NCBI GenBank assembly: GCA_041287365.1
Contig: JBEULL010000018.1
Coordinates: forward strand, 1 to 64,000
Reading direction: 5' to 3'
DNA length: 64,000 nt
From: JAQVIJ01 sp041287365
Lineage (GTDB): Bacteria; Desulfobacterota; Dissulfuribacteria; Dissulfuribacterales; DYLC01
Below the pieces are notes generated by a model that was not told where the DNA came from, did no database searches, and saw nothing but the letters and a program-made list of their open reading frames with translations. The position numbers and the translations under genes were made by a program. Of the stretch, positions 27,053 through 35,210 are shown in pieces; position 1 is the first letter of the stretch; every line of letters starts with the position of its first letter.

Positions 27053-29323
27053 ATGGTGAATATCTCTTCACAACTCGTCTCTCTGCTGAAGGATCTGCAA
27101 AATACGCAGGCATCGGCCGTTCTTGCACTGACGGACGAGACCGGTCTGCCTAACGGCGTGACGTCAGGTGACGAGTTGAAGGCAATGGTGGTGGGGAAAT
27201 TGTCCGATCTATATCTGCTTCAAGTGAATAACCGGCTGATACGGGCCAGAACCCAGCTTCCACTGCAGATGGGTGATGCCCTGCGTTTGAGGGTCGTGGA
27301 CACCAACACTCCGGCCACTGTGCGCATTCTGGAACACCTGACTCAGCAGCCGCAGCCATCGGCAGGTTCAGAGGCCAGGACATTCATGTCTCTGAAATCA
27401 GCTTTGGTCAATGTCGCTTCGCAGATTAAATCACTTCTGGAAAATGTTGCAAACAAGGGTTCCGCTTCATCGAACCTGCCGGAAGGGATTCAATTCACCA
27501 TTACAGCCCTGAATACATTGGCGCAGGGGAATAAGGCGGAGCCCAATAAGATTCAAGCACTTTTTTCTATGTTCTCATTCGTTGCGCCAAATACCGCTGC
27601 ACCTGATACAGTATCAACCCCTACGATTTTCATACAGATGCTTCGAGAAGGGCTCGATGTCTTGCAAAAACAGCTCCCTTCAATGGAGACACCGTCAGCG
27701 GCGTCAGGCATGATGCAGCCTCAGGGAGGTGTGGCACCAGAGACATCTCAATCCGCAACTCGAGCATCAGCAGCGGCCATGATGGTGCAGCCTCAGGACA
27801 GTCCTCATTCTCCACAGATGCAAGGCAGCCAACCTTCCGCCGAATCAGGTGATATGCAGACGCAGTTGGTCTTGGCAGGCAATACACAGTCGGTCGAGGA
27901 AACCGCTCTTTCAAGTACTGTTGTTGATGGTAAGTCTGTTACAGCGGGTTTGAGGACAGTGCAACAGCCTGCGGTTCAGGAAGGCGGCGCCCCGCCAATA
28001 AATACTGCTTTTTCAGGGTCTGTTTCTTCAGGCCCTGCTTTGACTCAGGCCACGGCAGAACAGGCGGGCGCAGGTGCTGGTGTACGGCCTGTTTGGCTCT
28101 ATGAAGCAGCAACTCCAATGGGGCGCGATGGTGTTCAGCAGGCGGCTTCGGTTCGTAACATGCCCGAAAATGTGCCATTCTCTTTACAGAATCAGCAGAT
28201 AAACACGTTTCAGGAGGTTTCGGCATCGGCCGTTTCTCATCAACCTGTACTCCAGCCCTTGAGCCAGGTCGCAGTTCAGACTCAAGGCCAAGTGCATGTG
28301 TCTGTTCATGCCCATCAGGAGATTGTGGTATCGCCTGGTGCCCCGCAATCTCCTGTTCAGACTCCGGTTCAGGCCGCAATTCAGACTCGAGGGCAGGTTC
28401 AGGGACAGGTTCAGGCGTCCGAAACGCCTGGCACTCCAAACACATCATTCCCTGTAATGCCGGTGACAGCAGAGACCAAGATTCAGGCCGCAGATAGCCA
28501 GACCGTACCTGTTCAGGCTGATCGTAACATTCAGGCATCAACTGTCAGGCAGGCGATGGGCGTATTCATGAATCAGACAGGAGGGACTGCTGAGACAGAG
28601 TCGCCGGCACTCACGGATGTGCAGCAGTCCGATTCATTCAAGGATATGCAGATAGTTCAACCTGAAATTTACGGTCAGGCCAGAACGCAACTCAAGGCCG
28701 TTCCGTCGAATACACTAAGGGCAATGCCGCAAGATGAGATGGCAGGCCTTCGGTTTGAGCAGGCTTCTGCAACCATTGCAGACGAACAGACCTTAGGGAT
28801 GGCTCAACAAACAACAGCCCATGGTCAGGAAACGGATGTCAGGGCTGCGCTGCATACTATGAATGCCCTTGTTCAGCACATGGATAGAATGCAGACCTTC
28901 AGGCTGGAGCTGCAACAGCAGACAGGAATAAATTTCTGGCTCGTTCCCATCTGGTTTGATGGTGAAAACGGCTCAGGGCATATGATCTGGTGGCAGGATC
29001 AGGAGGATGGAGGGGAGGGTGAGAATCGAAGGGAGAGTCAGGGCTATAACCTGCTTTTCGATCTTCGGCTTTCACGGCTTGGGAACCTGAAAATACGGCT
29101 TTCATGCCTTGGGGAAACCGTTCAATTCTCTGTGGCCGCCGAAAGGGATGTGCTGCCTGTGATAAGAAGCGGCATTGAGGAACTCAGGACCAGACTTCAC
29201 GGCGCAGGATTTTCCATGAAACTTGTGGAATTAAGTGCCCTCTCAGAGTCGAATGCAAAGGCGTTCGATCCTCTGGGAGGCGGTGTGACATCAGCAAGCG
29301 GTGTATTGAATATCGTGGCATGA
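27053..29323 (+). CDS. FliK-like flagellar hook-length control protein
   Basis: 756 residues. The N-terminal ~100 residues are compact (NRLIRARTQLPLQMGDALRL). The middle, about residues 200-570, is low-complexity and rich in Gln, Pro, Ala and Val (for example VQTPVQAAIQTRGQVQGQVQ). The last ~150 residues are folded and match the FliK C-terminal style (FRLELQQQTGINFWLVPIWF, LLFDLRLSRLGNLKIRLSC). FliK measures hook length and switches export specificity by touching FlhB. The neighbouring FlhB-like gene and flg operon support this. The start has no clear ribosome site; GTG at 27056 is an alternative. Confidence 0.65.
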   Translation: MVNISSQLVSLLKDLQNTQASAVLALTDETGLPNGVTSGDELKAMVVGKLSDLYLLQVNNRLIRARTQLPLQMGDALRLRVVDTNTPATVRILEHLTQQPQPSAGSEARTFMSLKSALVNVASQIKSLLENVANKGSASSNLPEGIQFTITALNTLAQGNKAEPNKIQALFSMFSFVAPNTAAPDTVSTPTIFIQMLREGLDVLQKQLPSMETPSAASGMMQPQGGVAPETSQSATRASAAAMMVQPQDSPHSPQMQGSQPSAESGDMQTQLVLAGNTQSVEETALSSTVVDGKSVTAGLRTVQQPAVQEGGAPPINTAFSGSVSSGPALTQATAEQAGAGAGVRPVWLYEAATPMGRDGVQQAASVRNMPENVPFSLQNQQINTFQEVSASAVSHQPVLQPLSQVAVQTQGQVHVSVHAHQEIVVSPGAPQSPVQTPVQAAIQTRGQVQGQVQASETPGTPNTSFPVMPVTAETKIQAADSQTVPVQADRNIQASTVRQAMGVFMNQTGGTAETESPALTDVQQSDSFKDMQIVQPEIYGQARTQLKAVPSNTLRAMPQDEMAGLRFEQASATIADEQTLGMAQQTTAHGQETDVRAALHTMNALVQHMDRMQTFRLELQQQTGINFWLVPIWFDGENGSGHMIWWQDQEDGGEGENRRESQGYNLLFDLRLSRLGNLKIRLSCLGETVQFSVAAERDVLPVIRSGIEELRTRLHGAGFSMKLVELSALSESNAKAFDPLGGGVTSASGVLNIVA

Positions 29324-29375
29324 AGTCTATACATCTGCAGCCATCTGATTCAAGTATTTTCACATAAATATAACG

Positions 29376-29678
29376 ATGGATGATTTCAACAGAAGAAAGA
29401 AGGCGGTTGCGCTCAGATATGAAAAAGGCAAGGACAGGGCCCCTCGCGTCACTGCGAAGGGTGAAGGCAAAATAGCCGAAAAGATCCTGGAGATCGCCAG
29501 ACAGGCAGGGCTTCCCATCAAAGAAAATGCCGATCTTGTGGAGGTGCTCAGCCGGCTGGAACTGAACGCTGAGATACCTGCCGAGACCTATTTGGTAGTG
29601 GCTGAGATACTGGCGTGGGTCTATGGCTTAAATGAAAAGGCAGCAAGAACCGCCGGCGGATCACAGCCTGTCCGGTAG
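29376..29678 (+). CDS. FlhB C-terminal-domain-like protein (FlhX type)
   Basis: 100 residues matching the cytoplasmic autocleavage-region fold of FlhB: RRKKAVALRYEKGKDRAPRV at the start, then GKIAEKILEIARQAGLPIKENADL and AEIPAETYLVVAEILAWVYGL. It corresponds to the part after the NPTH site, without membrane helices. Such stand-alone domains can substitute in flagellar export switching. It follows the FliK-like gene on the same strand, consistent with interaction of the two. Confidence 0.85.
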   Translation: MDDFNRRKKAVALRYEKGKDRAPRVTAKGEGKIAEKILEIARQAGLPIKENADLVEVLSRLELNAEIPAETYLVVAEILAWVYGLNEKAARTAGGSQPVR

Positions 29679-29706
29679 GGCTAAGACAATCAGGTGGACA
29701 GGCTGT
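29663..29706. terminator. Perfect 11-bp inverted repeat at the end of the FlhB-like gene
   Basis: ACAGCCTGTCC (29663-29673) and GGACAGGCTGT (29696-29706) pair perfectly around a 22-nt loop containing the stop codon. It lies between convergent genes and lacks a T-run. It may end transcription from both sides or stabilise 3' ends. Confidence 0.5.
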
Positions 29707-29717
29707 TCTGTCGCTGA

Positions 29718-30116
29718 TCATTCCACTGTCGGGCCGTCGAGCACCTCGCTTAGCCAAATCTTCAGCTCATGCGTCAAAGGATAGACGCCCACTCCGGCCT
29801 TTCGTCCCCCTTCTTCTATGGCAAGCCTAATGAGTTCCGGTGGGGCCGGCACCTTGGCGAGTTCGTTCACCTCTCTTGAATTTCTTCTGAGCAGAGTGAC
29901 CTGCGGGGGGTGTTCCCAGTCATAGATGACAAAATATATGGATTCATCCGTCGCCCCTCTGACGAAATCATTGCCTCGAGTCCATCCGGCGCCCCACTCC
30001 AGATACATATCGATGGCCTTTTCAGGGGTCATCGTCCAATCTATGCTGTTGACTATCTCTCTGTTTTTTTTGAGCTTTTCGATAGTGGTGATAAGTTCTC
30101 CGGAAGATTTCGTCAT
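29718..30116 (-). CDS. DVU0772-like small conserved protein
   Basis: 132 residues, no signal peptide or membrane segment. Readable features are NSIDWTMTPEKAIDMYLEWG, VRGATDESIYFVIYDWEHPP and LLRRNSREVNELAKVPAPPEL. These resemble the DVU0772 family named after a Desulfovibrio gene, of unknown function; this is recalled, not searched. It faces away from the flg operon and sits between two flagellar groups. Confidence 0.6.
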   Translation of the reverse strand: MTKSSGELITTIEKLKKNREIVNSIDWTMTPEKAIDMYLEWGAGWTRGNDFVRGATDESIYFVIYDWEHPPQVTLLRRNSREVNELAKVPAPPELIRLAIEEGGRKAGVGVYPLTHELKIWLSEVLDGPTVE

Positions 30117-30252
30117 AACTGGCTCCTTTCTATGTGAATTTATCGCTTACTTGTAAATTAAGAAATAAAACCAGTTGGCTTGAAAATCAAGTAGGAATAA
30201 TATCCATTATTGAAAAATTTCCTTCTTGATAGGTTTTGTAATGAAAGATATC

Positions 30253-30268
30253 GGGCACAGCTATTGCA
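30253..30268 (+). promoter_or_regulatory. Sigma-54 promoter of the flgF operon
   Basis: GGGCACAGCTATTGCA carries the -24 GG (30254-30255) and -12 GC (30266-30267) exactly 10 nt apart and fits TGGCAC-N5-TTGCA except for the first base. It lies about 30 nt before the flgF start. Rod and hook genes in many bacteria are sigma-54 controlled. Confidence 0.8.
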
Positions 30269-30297
30269 TGTTTTTTTATTGACAGGAGGAATGAGCC

Positions 30298-31068
30298 ATG
30301 CAGAACATAGGTTTCAGTTTCAGTCAGGGTCTGCACCCGCATACAAGATTAGGCCACATAGAGGCATTGGAAGGCGCCATTTTGTTGGAGAGGCGCCAGC
30401 AGGTGATATCCAACAACCTTGCCAATACCAATACGGCTGGTTTCAAGAAACAAGGACTTACCTTTGAGGAATATCTCCTGCCCCAGATAGACAATACCAG
30501 GCGCACGGCCAAGGGAGAGATAGAAAAGACCCTTTTTACTCAGGGCCCCACTCATGAAACAGGGAATCCTCTGGATTTCGCCATAGAAGGCGAGGGTTTT
30601 TTCGTGGTTCAGACGCCGGCAGGCAACCGCTATACAAGGGCTGGAAACTTTACGCTTGATGCCCAGAATCAGCTGGTCACTCAGGAAGGTTATCCGGTCT
30701 TGGGTGACGGCGCGCCGATAATCCTTCAGGACACCACTGGCAAGGGTATCTGGCTTTCGGAGGACGGCAGATTTTTCGTGGATGAGACGGAGATGGGCAG
30801 AATTGACGTAGTCAATTTCACGAATCCGGACGGACTTGACCGTATGGGGCAGAATCTCTATGCCGAAACCCAGGCATCTGGTCAGCCTGCCCCATTGGAG
30901 ACAGTGCATGTCAGACAGGGTTTTATCGAAGATTCCAACATAAATCCCGTGGAGGAGATGGTGAACATGATCGACATGTTCAGGGCCTACGAGGTTCAGC
31001 AGAAGACCTTGCAATCTGTTGACCATCTGGATGACAAGGCCGTAAATGAGGTGGGCAGACCGGTGTAG
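30298..31068 (+). CDS. flgF: Flagellar proximal rod protein FlgF
   Basis: 256 residues. The N-terminal helix motif is VISNNLANTNTAGFKKQGLTF, which is the rod/hook family signature. The central D1 region has LDFAIEGEGFFVVQTPAGNR and YTRAGNFTLDAQNQLVTQEG, and the C-terminus has FIEDSNINPVEEMVNMIDMF. The start is the second ATG after GGAGG. An unusual N-terminal segment of about 25 residues precedes the family core. It is exported by the flagellar type III system into the rod. Confidence 0.92.
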   Translation: MQNIGFSFSQGLHPHTRLGHIEALEGAILLERRQQVISNNLANTNTAGFKKQGLTFEEYLLPQIDNTRRTAKGEIEKTLFTQGPTHETGNPLDFAIEGEGFFVVQTPAGNRYTRAGNFTLDAQNQLVTQEGYPVLGDGAPIILQDTTGKGIWLSEDGRFFVDETEMGRIDVVNFTNPDGLDRMGQNLYAETQASGQPAPLETVHVRQGFIEDSNINPVEEMVNMIDMFRAYEVQQKTLQSVDHLDDKAVNEVGRPV

Positions 31069-31108
31069 TGCTATTTTGATATTTTTGCGATAAAGGAGGA
31101 ATTTTTAT

Positions 31109-31891
31109 ATGTTCAGAGGACTCTGGTCAGCGGCATCAGGCATGAACAGCATGCAGTTTAACATGGATGTCATCTCCAACAATTTGGCCAACACAAATAC
31201 AGTGGGTTTCAAGCGCAGTCGGGCGGACTTCGAAGACCTGCTCTATCAGACCACGCGTATGCCTGGGACTCAGAATGCGGATGGGACACAGGTGCCCACC
31301 GGTATGCAGATAGGCATGGGCTCTCGTCCTGCCGCTGTGCAGAAGATATTCACTCAGGGTGACTATGAAAGCACAGGAAACGATTTGGACTGGGCCATAG
31401 AGGGCAGGGGGTTTTTCAAGGTGGTTAGCAACGGTGAGGAGCTCTACACACGGGCAGGGGCGTTCAAGCTGGACAAGGACGGATTTGTAGTTACATCCAA
31501 TGGTGACAGGCTTCAGCCCGAGTTTGCCGTGCCCATAAATACCACGCACATCACCATAGACCCATACGGTCTGCTGGTGGCAGCGGATGCAAAGGGTAAC
31601 GCACTGGCGTCCGCTCAGCTTTCCATCTATGATTTCGCCAATCCAGCCGGGCTTTACAGCGTGGGCAGAAACCTGTTCAGACCTACAAACGCCTCGGGTG
31701 ACCCGGTGGAAGGCGCCCCGGGCACCGAAAACTTCGGCACCATCGCCCAGGGTTTTCTGGAGCAGTCCAATGTGGACGTGGTAAAAGAGATGGTCTCCAT
31801 GATCATCACGCAGAGGGCTTACGAGATCAACTCCAAGAGCGTGCAGACCGCGGATGATATGCTTGGAATTGCCGCAAACCTCAAGAGATAA
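31109..31891 (+). CDS. flgG: Flagellar distal rod protein FlgG
   Basis: 260 residues of standard FlgG length. It begins MFRGLWSAASGMNSMQFNMD, followed by VISNNLANTNTVGFKRSRADF, DLDWAIEGRGFFKV and a C-terminal FLEQSNVDVVKEMVSMIITQ. It forms the distal rod. AAAGGAGG precedes the ATG. It follows flgF by 40 nt in the same operon. Confidence 0.96.
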   Translation: MFRGLWSAASGMNSMQFNMDVISNNLANTNTVGFKRSRADFEDLLYQTTRMPGTQNADGTQVPTGMQIGMGSRPAAVQKIFTQGDYESTGNDLDWAIEGRGFFKVVSNGEELYTRAGAFKLDKDGFVVTSNGDRLQPEFAVPINTTHITIDPYGLLVAADAKGNALASAQLSIYDFANPAGLYSVGRNLFRPTNASGDPVEGAPGTENFGTIAQGFLEQSNVDVVKEMVSMIITQRAYEINSKSVQTADDMLGIAANLKR

Positions 31892-31935
31892 GGGCATGGT
31901 GTCACTGTCGAAGTTCAGTTGAAGGTGTAATAGCT

Positions 31936-32703
31936 ATGAAATTTGAAATTCTGGTAAAGTCATCCATTATGCTGTTTCTTGTGCTGTTTTTGGCAGCGAC
32001 GTTTTTTTTGCCGCGCCATGGCATTGCCCAGGTGTCTGCTGCTGGCGGATCAGGCGAGACCATGACGGTTCAAGGACGTGAACTGGAAGCAGCCTTCAAG
32101 GCTAAGGTGTTGGAAGAACATCCCCTAAAGGGTGCACGCATAACAGTTGAAGATTTCAAGACCTATCCGGCTCAGTTGATACTTCCAGTTGGTGAGATGG
32201 GAGTTTCTCTTGAATTGCTGCCCAATCACAACATGCTTGGCCGAGTCGCTGGTATCTTGACTGTGAGGGTTAATGGTCAATATGTCCGTCAGATGCGTGC
32301 CACAGCCATTGTGGAGGCCTATCTGCCTGTAGTTTGTGCAGCCACACCCCTTGCTAAGGGGCATGTCATCTCACAGGCAGATATTTCCGTGATGGAGCTG
32401 CCGGTATCCAGGTTGCCCAACAGCATAGTGATTGAGCCGGACAAGGTCGTTGGTATGTCCCTTAAATACTCTGTACGCCAGGGACAGCCCATTTCCGATG
32501 TGATATTGAGTCCACCAAAATTGGTAAAAAAGGGAGGCGTGGTCACCATCATCGCTCAATCATCCACAATCTCCGTAAGCGCTCCGGGAGAAGCCAAACA
32601 GGATGGAGCCAAAAATGAGCTTATAAAGGTAAAAAATCTCATGAGCCAAAGAGAGATTACAGCACGGGTGGTGAATGAAAATACGGTGGCGGCTGTATTT
32701 TAA
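31936..32703 (+). CDS. flgA: Flagellar P-ring assembly chaperone FlgA
   Basis: 255 residues with a signal peptide (hydrophobic stretch to about residue 37). The C-terminal SAF domain is recognisable in ATPLAKGHVISQADISVMEL and LKYSVRQGQPISDVIL, followed by GGVVTIIAQS and NLMSQREITARV-like residues. FlgA keeps FlgI soluble in the periplasm for P-ring assembly. It sits between the rod genes and the L- and P-ring genes. Confidence 0.9.
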   Translation: MKFEILVKSSIMLFLVLFLAATFFLPRHGIAQVSAAGGSGETMTVQGRELEAAFKAKVLEEHPLKGARITVEDFKTYPAQLILPVGEMGVSLELLPNHNMLGRVAGILTVRVNGQYVRQMRATAIVEAYLPVVCAATPLAKGHVISQADISVMELPVSRLPNSIVIEPDKVVGMSLKYSVRQGQPISDVILSPPKLVKKGGVVTIIAQSSTISVSAPGEAKQDGAKNELIKVKNLMSQREITARVVNENTVAAVF

Positions 32704-32881
32704 GAATCAATGTTGAATTTTGAATGTTTAATGTTGCATTGAGGTAATGAGCAATAATATTAGAGAGTCAATGTGGGCTATGGGAATGAAGAATGCAATG
32801 CTTTCCGGAATTAGACTTTTACGAAGTTATCGACTGTTGGGTTGAGGAATCGATGACAACGTCCTTGAAAAGGAGTTAAAT

Positions 32882-33583
32882 ATGAAGCGCAATATCCCTA
32901 TTTTAAGTATCTTTTTATTTTTGGGGCTCACCGGATGCGTGACATCTTCTCCGCCTGAGGCCATGCTGAAACCAACTATCCGTGAGATCCCTGTGGTGCA
33001 GGCCCCGCCGGCCGAGGGCTCGCTATTTATATCCAATCAGGATAGTTCGCTTTACGGTGATTTCAGGGCCAGGAATGTGGGGGATGTGGTCACTATTCTG
33101 ATTCAGGAAAATCTAAAAGGCTCTAAAGACGTAAGCACCAAAACCTCTCGCAACTCCGATATGAATGTGGGGCTTACAGGCATAGCAGGGCTTGAATTTG
33201 TGAAACAGGTGCAGCCCGGCTATCCAGGCTCTACCATAAATCCCTCCACTGCCATCGGCGGAGGTACCAAGGACAATTTCGATGGCTCAGGCAAGACCAG
33301 TCGTAATTCCTCCCTTACCGGCACCATTTCCGCCAGGGTCGTGCAAGTGCTTCCGGACGGCAATCTGGTGGTGGAGGGGACAAGGGAGTTGAAGATCAAC
33401 AACGAGACTCAGTACCTGATACTTTCAGGTGTAGTGAGGCCCAAAGACCTTGCTCCCGACAATACCATTCCATCTACTCGTATTGCGGATGCCCGTATGG
33501 AATACACGGGCGGCGGTGTGCTCAGCGAAAAACAGAGTCCCGGCTGGCTGGCACGTATTCTGGGGGCTGTTTCGCCATTTTGA
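32882..33583 (+). CDS. flgH: Flagellar L-ring lipoprotein FlgH
   Basis: 233 residues. The lipobox LTGC places the acylated cysteine at residue 19. Family motifs are SLYGDFRARNVGDVVTILIQ, then LTGTISARVVQVLPDGNLVV and GVVRPKDLAPDNTIPSTRIA, and it ends in a short basic and aromatic tail. It forms the outer-membrane bushing of the flagellum. AAGGAG lies before the ATG. The 178 nt upstream hold no visible gene. Confidence 0.95.
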   Translation: MKRNIPILSIFLFLGLTGCVTSSPPEAMLKPTIREIPVVQAPPAEGSLFISNQDSSLYGDFRARNVGDVVTILIQENLKGSKDVSTKTSRNSDMNVGLTGIAGLEFVKQVQPGYPGSTINPSTAIGGGTKDNFDGSGKTSRNSSLTGTISARVVQVLPDGNLVVEGTRELKINNETQYLILSGVVRPKDLAPDNTIPSTRIADARMEYTGGGVLSEKQSPGWLARILGAVSPF

Positions 33584-33599
33584 TGGAAAGAGGGTTTTA

Positions 33600-34721
33600 A
33601 TGATGTCTGTATCACAATTTGATTTCAAGGCCGGTTTATGTCTCGTTATTGTGCTGTTCCTTTCTTTGATTCATGCCGTGCCGTCTGGGGCGGCCAGGCT
33701 CAAGGACATGGCTGAGGTGCAGGGCATGAGGGCCAATCAGCTCTTCGGCTACGGTTTGGTGGTCGGGCTCAACGGCACGGGCGATGGTACTCAGGCGGAA
33801 TTCACCATCAAATCCATTGCAAATATGTTGGAGCGCATGGGGGTCAATGTGGATTCCAAAAATTTGAAGACCAAAAACGTGGCCGGTGTCATGGTGACAG
33901 CCCAGCTTCCGCCCTTTGCCAAGATCGGTCAGAAGGTGGATGTGGTGGTCTCCTCCATGGGGGATGCCAAGAGCCTTCAGGGAGGCACGCTTCTTTTGGC
34001 TCCGCTCAAGGGGGTTGACGGTAAGATATACGCCCTGGCTCAAGGGCCAATAAGCATAGGAGGTTTTGCTGCAGGTGGTGCCGGGGCATCAGCTCAAAAG
34101 AATCATCCCACAGCAGGCCGCATTCCGGCAGGGGCGTCCGTGGAAAGGGAGATAGGTTTTCCAATAAATGAAAAAAACGAGATAAACATGAGCTTGTTTA
34201 ATCCGGATTTCACCACAGTGCAGCGGGCTGTGGATGCCATAAACAAGAAAATGGGTGAGATAGCCAGGGCCAAGGATGCAGAAACCATTGTCATCACTGT
34301 GCCGCCGAGCTATCAGAACAATGTGGTAGGGCTTATGGCGGCCCTTGAAAATGTGGAATTGTCCCCTGATCAGAAGGCCCGAGTCATACTCGATGAAAGA
34401 ACAGGCACAGTGGTCATGGGCGCAGATGTCAGAATCTCCAAGGTGGCCATAGCCCATGGCAATCTGAGCATACAGATCAAGGAGAACCCGCAGGTTTCCC
34501 AGCCCCAGCCCTTCAGCCAGGGTGCTACCGCTGTGACACCTCAGACAAGTGTAAATGTGACTGAACAGGGCGCCAAGCTGCTGGTATTGGATTCCAACAG
34601 CAATATCGGAGAGTTGGTGCGGGCATTGAATGCCATAGGCGTGACCCCTCGAGACATGGTCGCAATTTTGCAGTCCCTGCGGGCCGCCGGGGCTATTCAG
34701 GCGGATGTGGAGGTGATCTGA
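33600..34721 (+). CDS. flgI: Flagellar P-ring protein FlgI
   Basis: 373 residues from the first of two adjacent ATGs (33600 or 33603). The signal peptide ends near residue 31 (HAVPSGAA). The family core follows: RLKDMAEVQGMRANQLFGYG, LVVGLNGTGDGTQ, AGRIPAGASVEREIGF, and the C-terminal DSNSNIGELVRALNAIGVTP. It forms the periplasmic P ring. Its stop shares bases with the flgJ start. Confidence 0.95.
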   Translation: MMSVSQFDFKAGLCLVIVLFLSLIHAVPSGAARLKDMAEVQGMRANQLFGYGLVVGLNGTGDGTQAEFTIKSIANMLERMGVNVDSKNLKTKNVAGVMVTAQLPPFAKIGQKVDVVVSSMGDAKSLQGGTLLLAPLKGVDGKIYALAQGPISIGGFAAGGAGASAQKNHPTAGRIPAGASVEREIGFPINEKNEINMSLFNPDFTTVQRAVDAINKKMGEIARAKDAETIVITVPPSYQNNVVGLMAALENVELSPDQKARVILDERTGTVVMGADVRISKVAIAHGNLSIQIKENPQVSQPQPFSQGATAVTPQTSVNVTEQGAKLLVLDSNSNIGELVRALNAIGVTPRDMVAILQSLRAAGAIQADVEVI

Positions 34722-35041
34722 TGAAAAACAATATAAAATCGGTCTCGAATTCGGCAACGCTTATTCAACAGGGCCAGAACGTGCAGCAGGACGCCGCCAG
34801 GGCGGCAAAGAATGAAAAGGAGATGAAAAAGGCCTGCGCCGACTTCGAGGCCATATTTCTTGCCAAGATGTTGGAGTCCATGCGCAAAACCATACCCAAA
34901 AGCGGGCTGTTGAACGGCGGCAAACAGGAGGAAATCTATACCTACTTCATGGATGAAAACCTGGCAAAACTTGCCTCACAGGGCAAGGGCACAGGGCTCG
35001 GGCAGTGGCTTTACAAGGAGATGGCGAAAAGAAACAAGTAG
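34721..35041 (+). CDS. flgJ: Rod-binding protein FlgJ, N-terminal domain only
   Basis: 106 residues matching the rod-capping half of FlgJ (KACADFEAIFLAKMLESMRK, YTYFMDENLAKLASQGKGTG). The muramidase domain found in enterobacterial FlgJ is absent, as is common outside that group. The start is in a TGATG overlap with flgI. It is the last gene of the operon and converges with a minus-strand pseudogene 8 nt beyond. Confidence 0.92.
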   Translation: MKNNIKSVSNSATLIQQGQNVQQDAARAAKNEKEMKKACADFEAIFLAKMLESMRKTIPKSGLLNGGKQEEIYTYFMDENLAKLASQGKGTGLGQWLYKEMAKRNK

Positions 35042-35049
35042 TTTCCTTT

Positions 35050-35210
35050 CTAATGGTTGCTTTTTAGTAGTTCGAGGATGTGTCTGGCAAGATTTTCATT
35101 GATTTCATTGTGTCAGTGTTGGCCTGAGTCATGTAAATTGGGTACGTTTCCAGATACCCAAGCCACATCCCATCATCTTCCCAATAGACGAATCTGATTT
35201 TATTAGCCAT
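35050..35210 (-). pseudogene. HicB-like antitoxin-type gene with a 2-nt frameshift
   Basis: From the ATG at 35210 the frame reads NKIRFVYWEDDGMWLGYLET then TYPIYMTQANTD, the pattern of small HicB-type antitoxins. It then diverges and stops at 35064 (48 residues). The other frame continues NEINENLARHILELLKSNH to a stop at 35050, which is the expected family ending. Removing one AC from the ACAC near 35105-35111 would join them. A perfect GGAGGAGG lies within the end of the NodT gene. No hicA toxin is beside it. It may be broken or a sequencing error. Confidence 0.65.

Noticed and set aside
28200..28450. Q-rich repeats in the FliK-like gene as a CRISPR or tandem repeat array
   Set aside because: The repeats are protein-level low complexity with irregular DNA spacing and no spacers.
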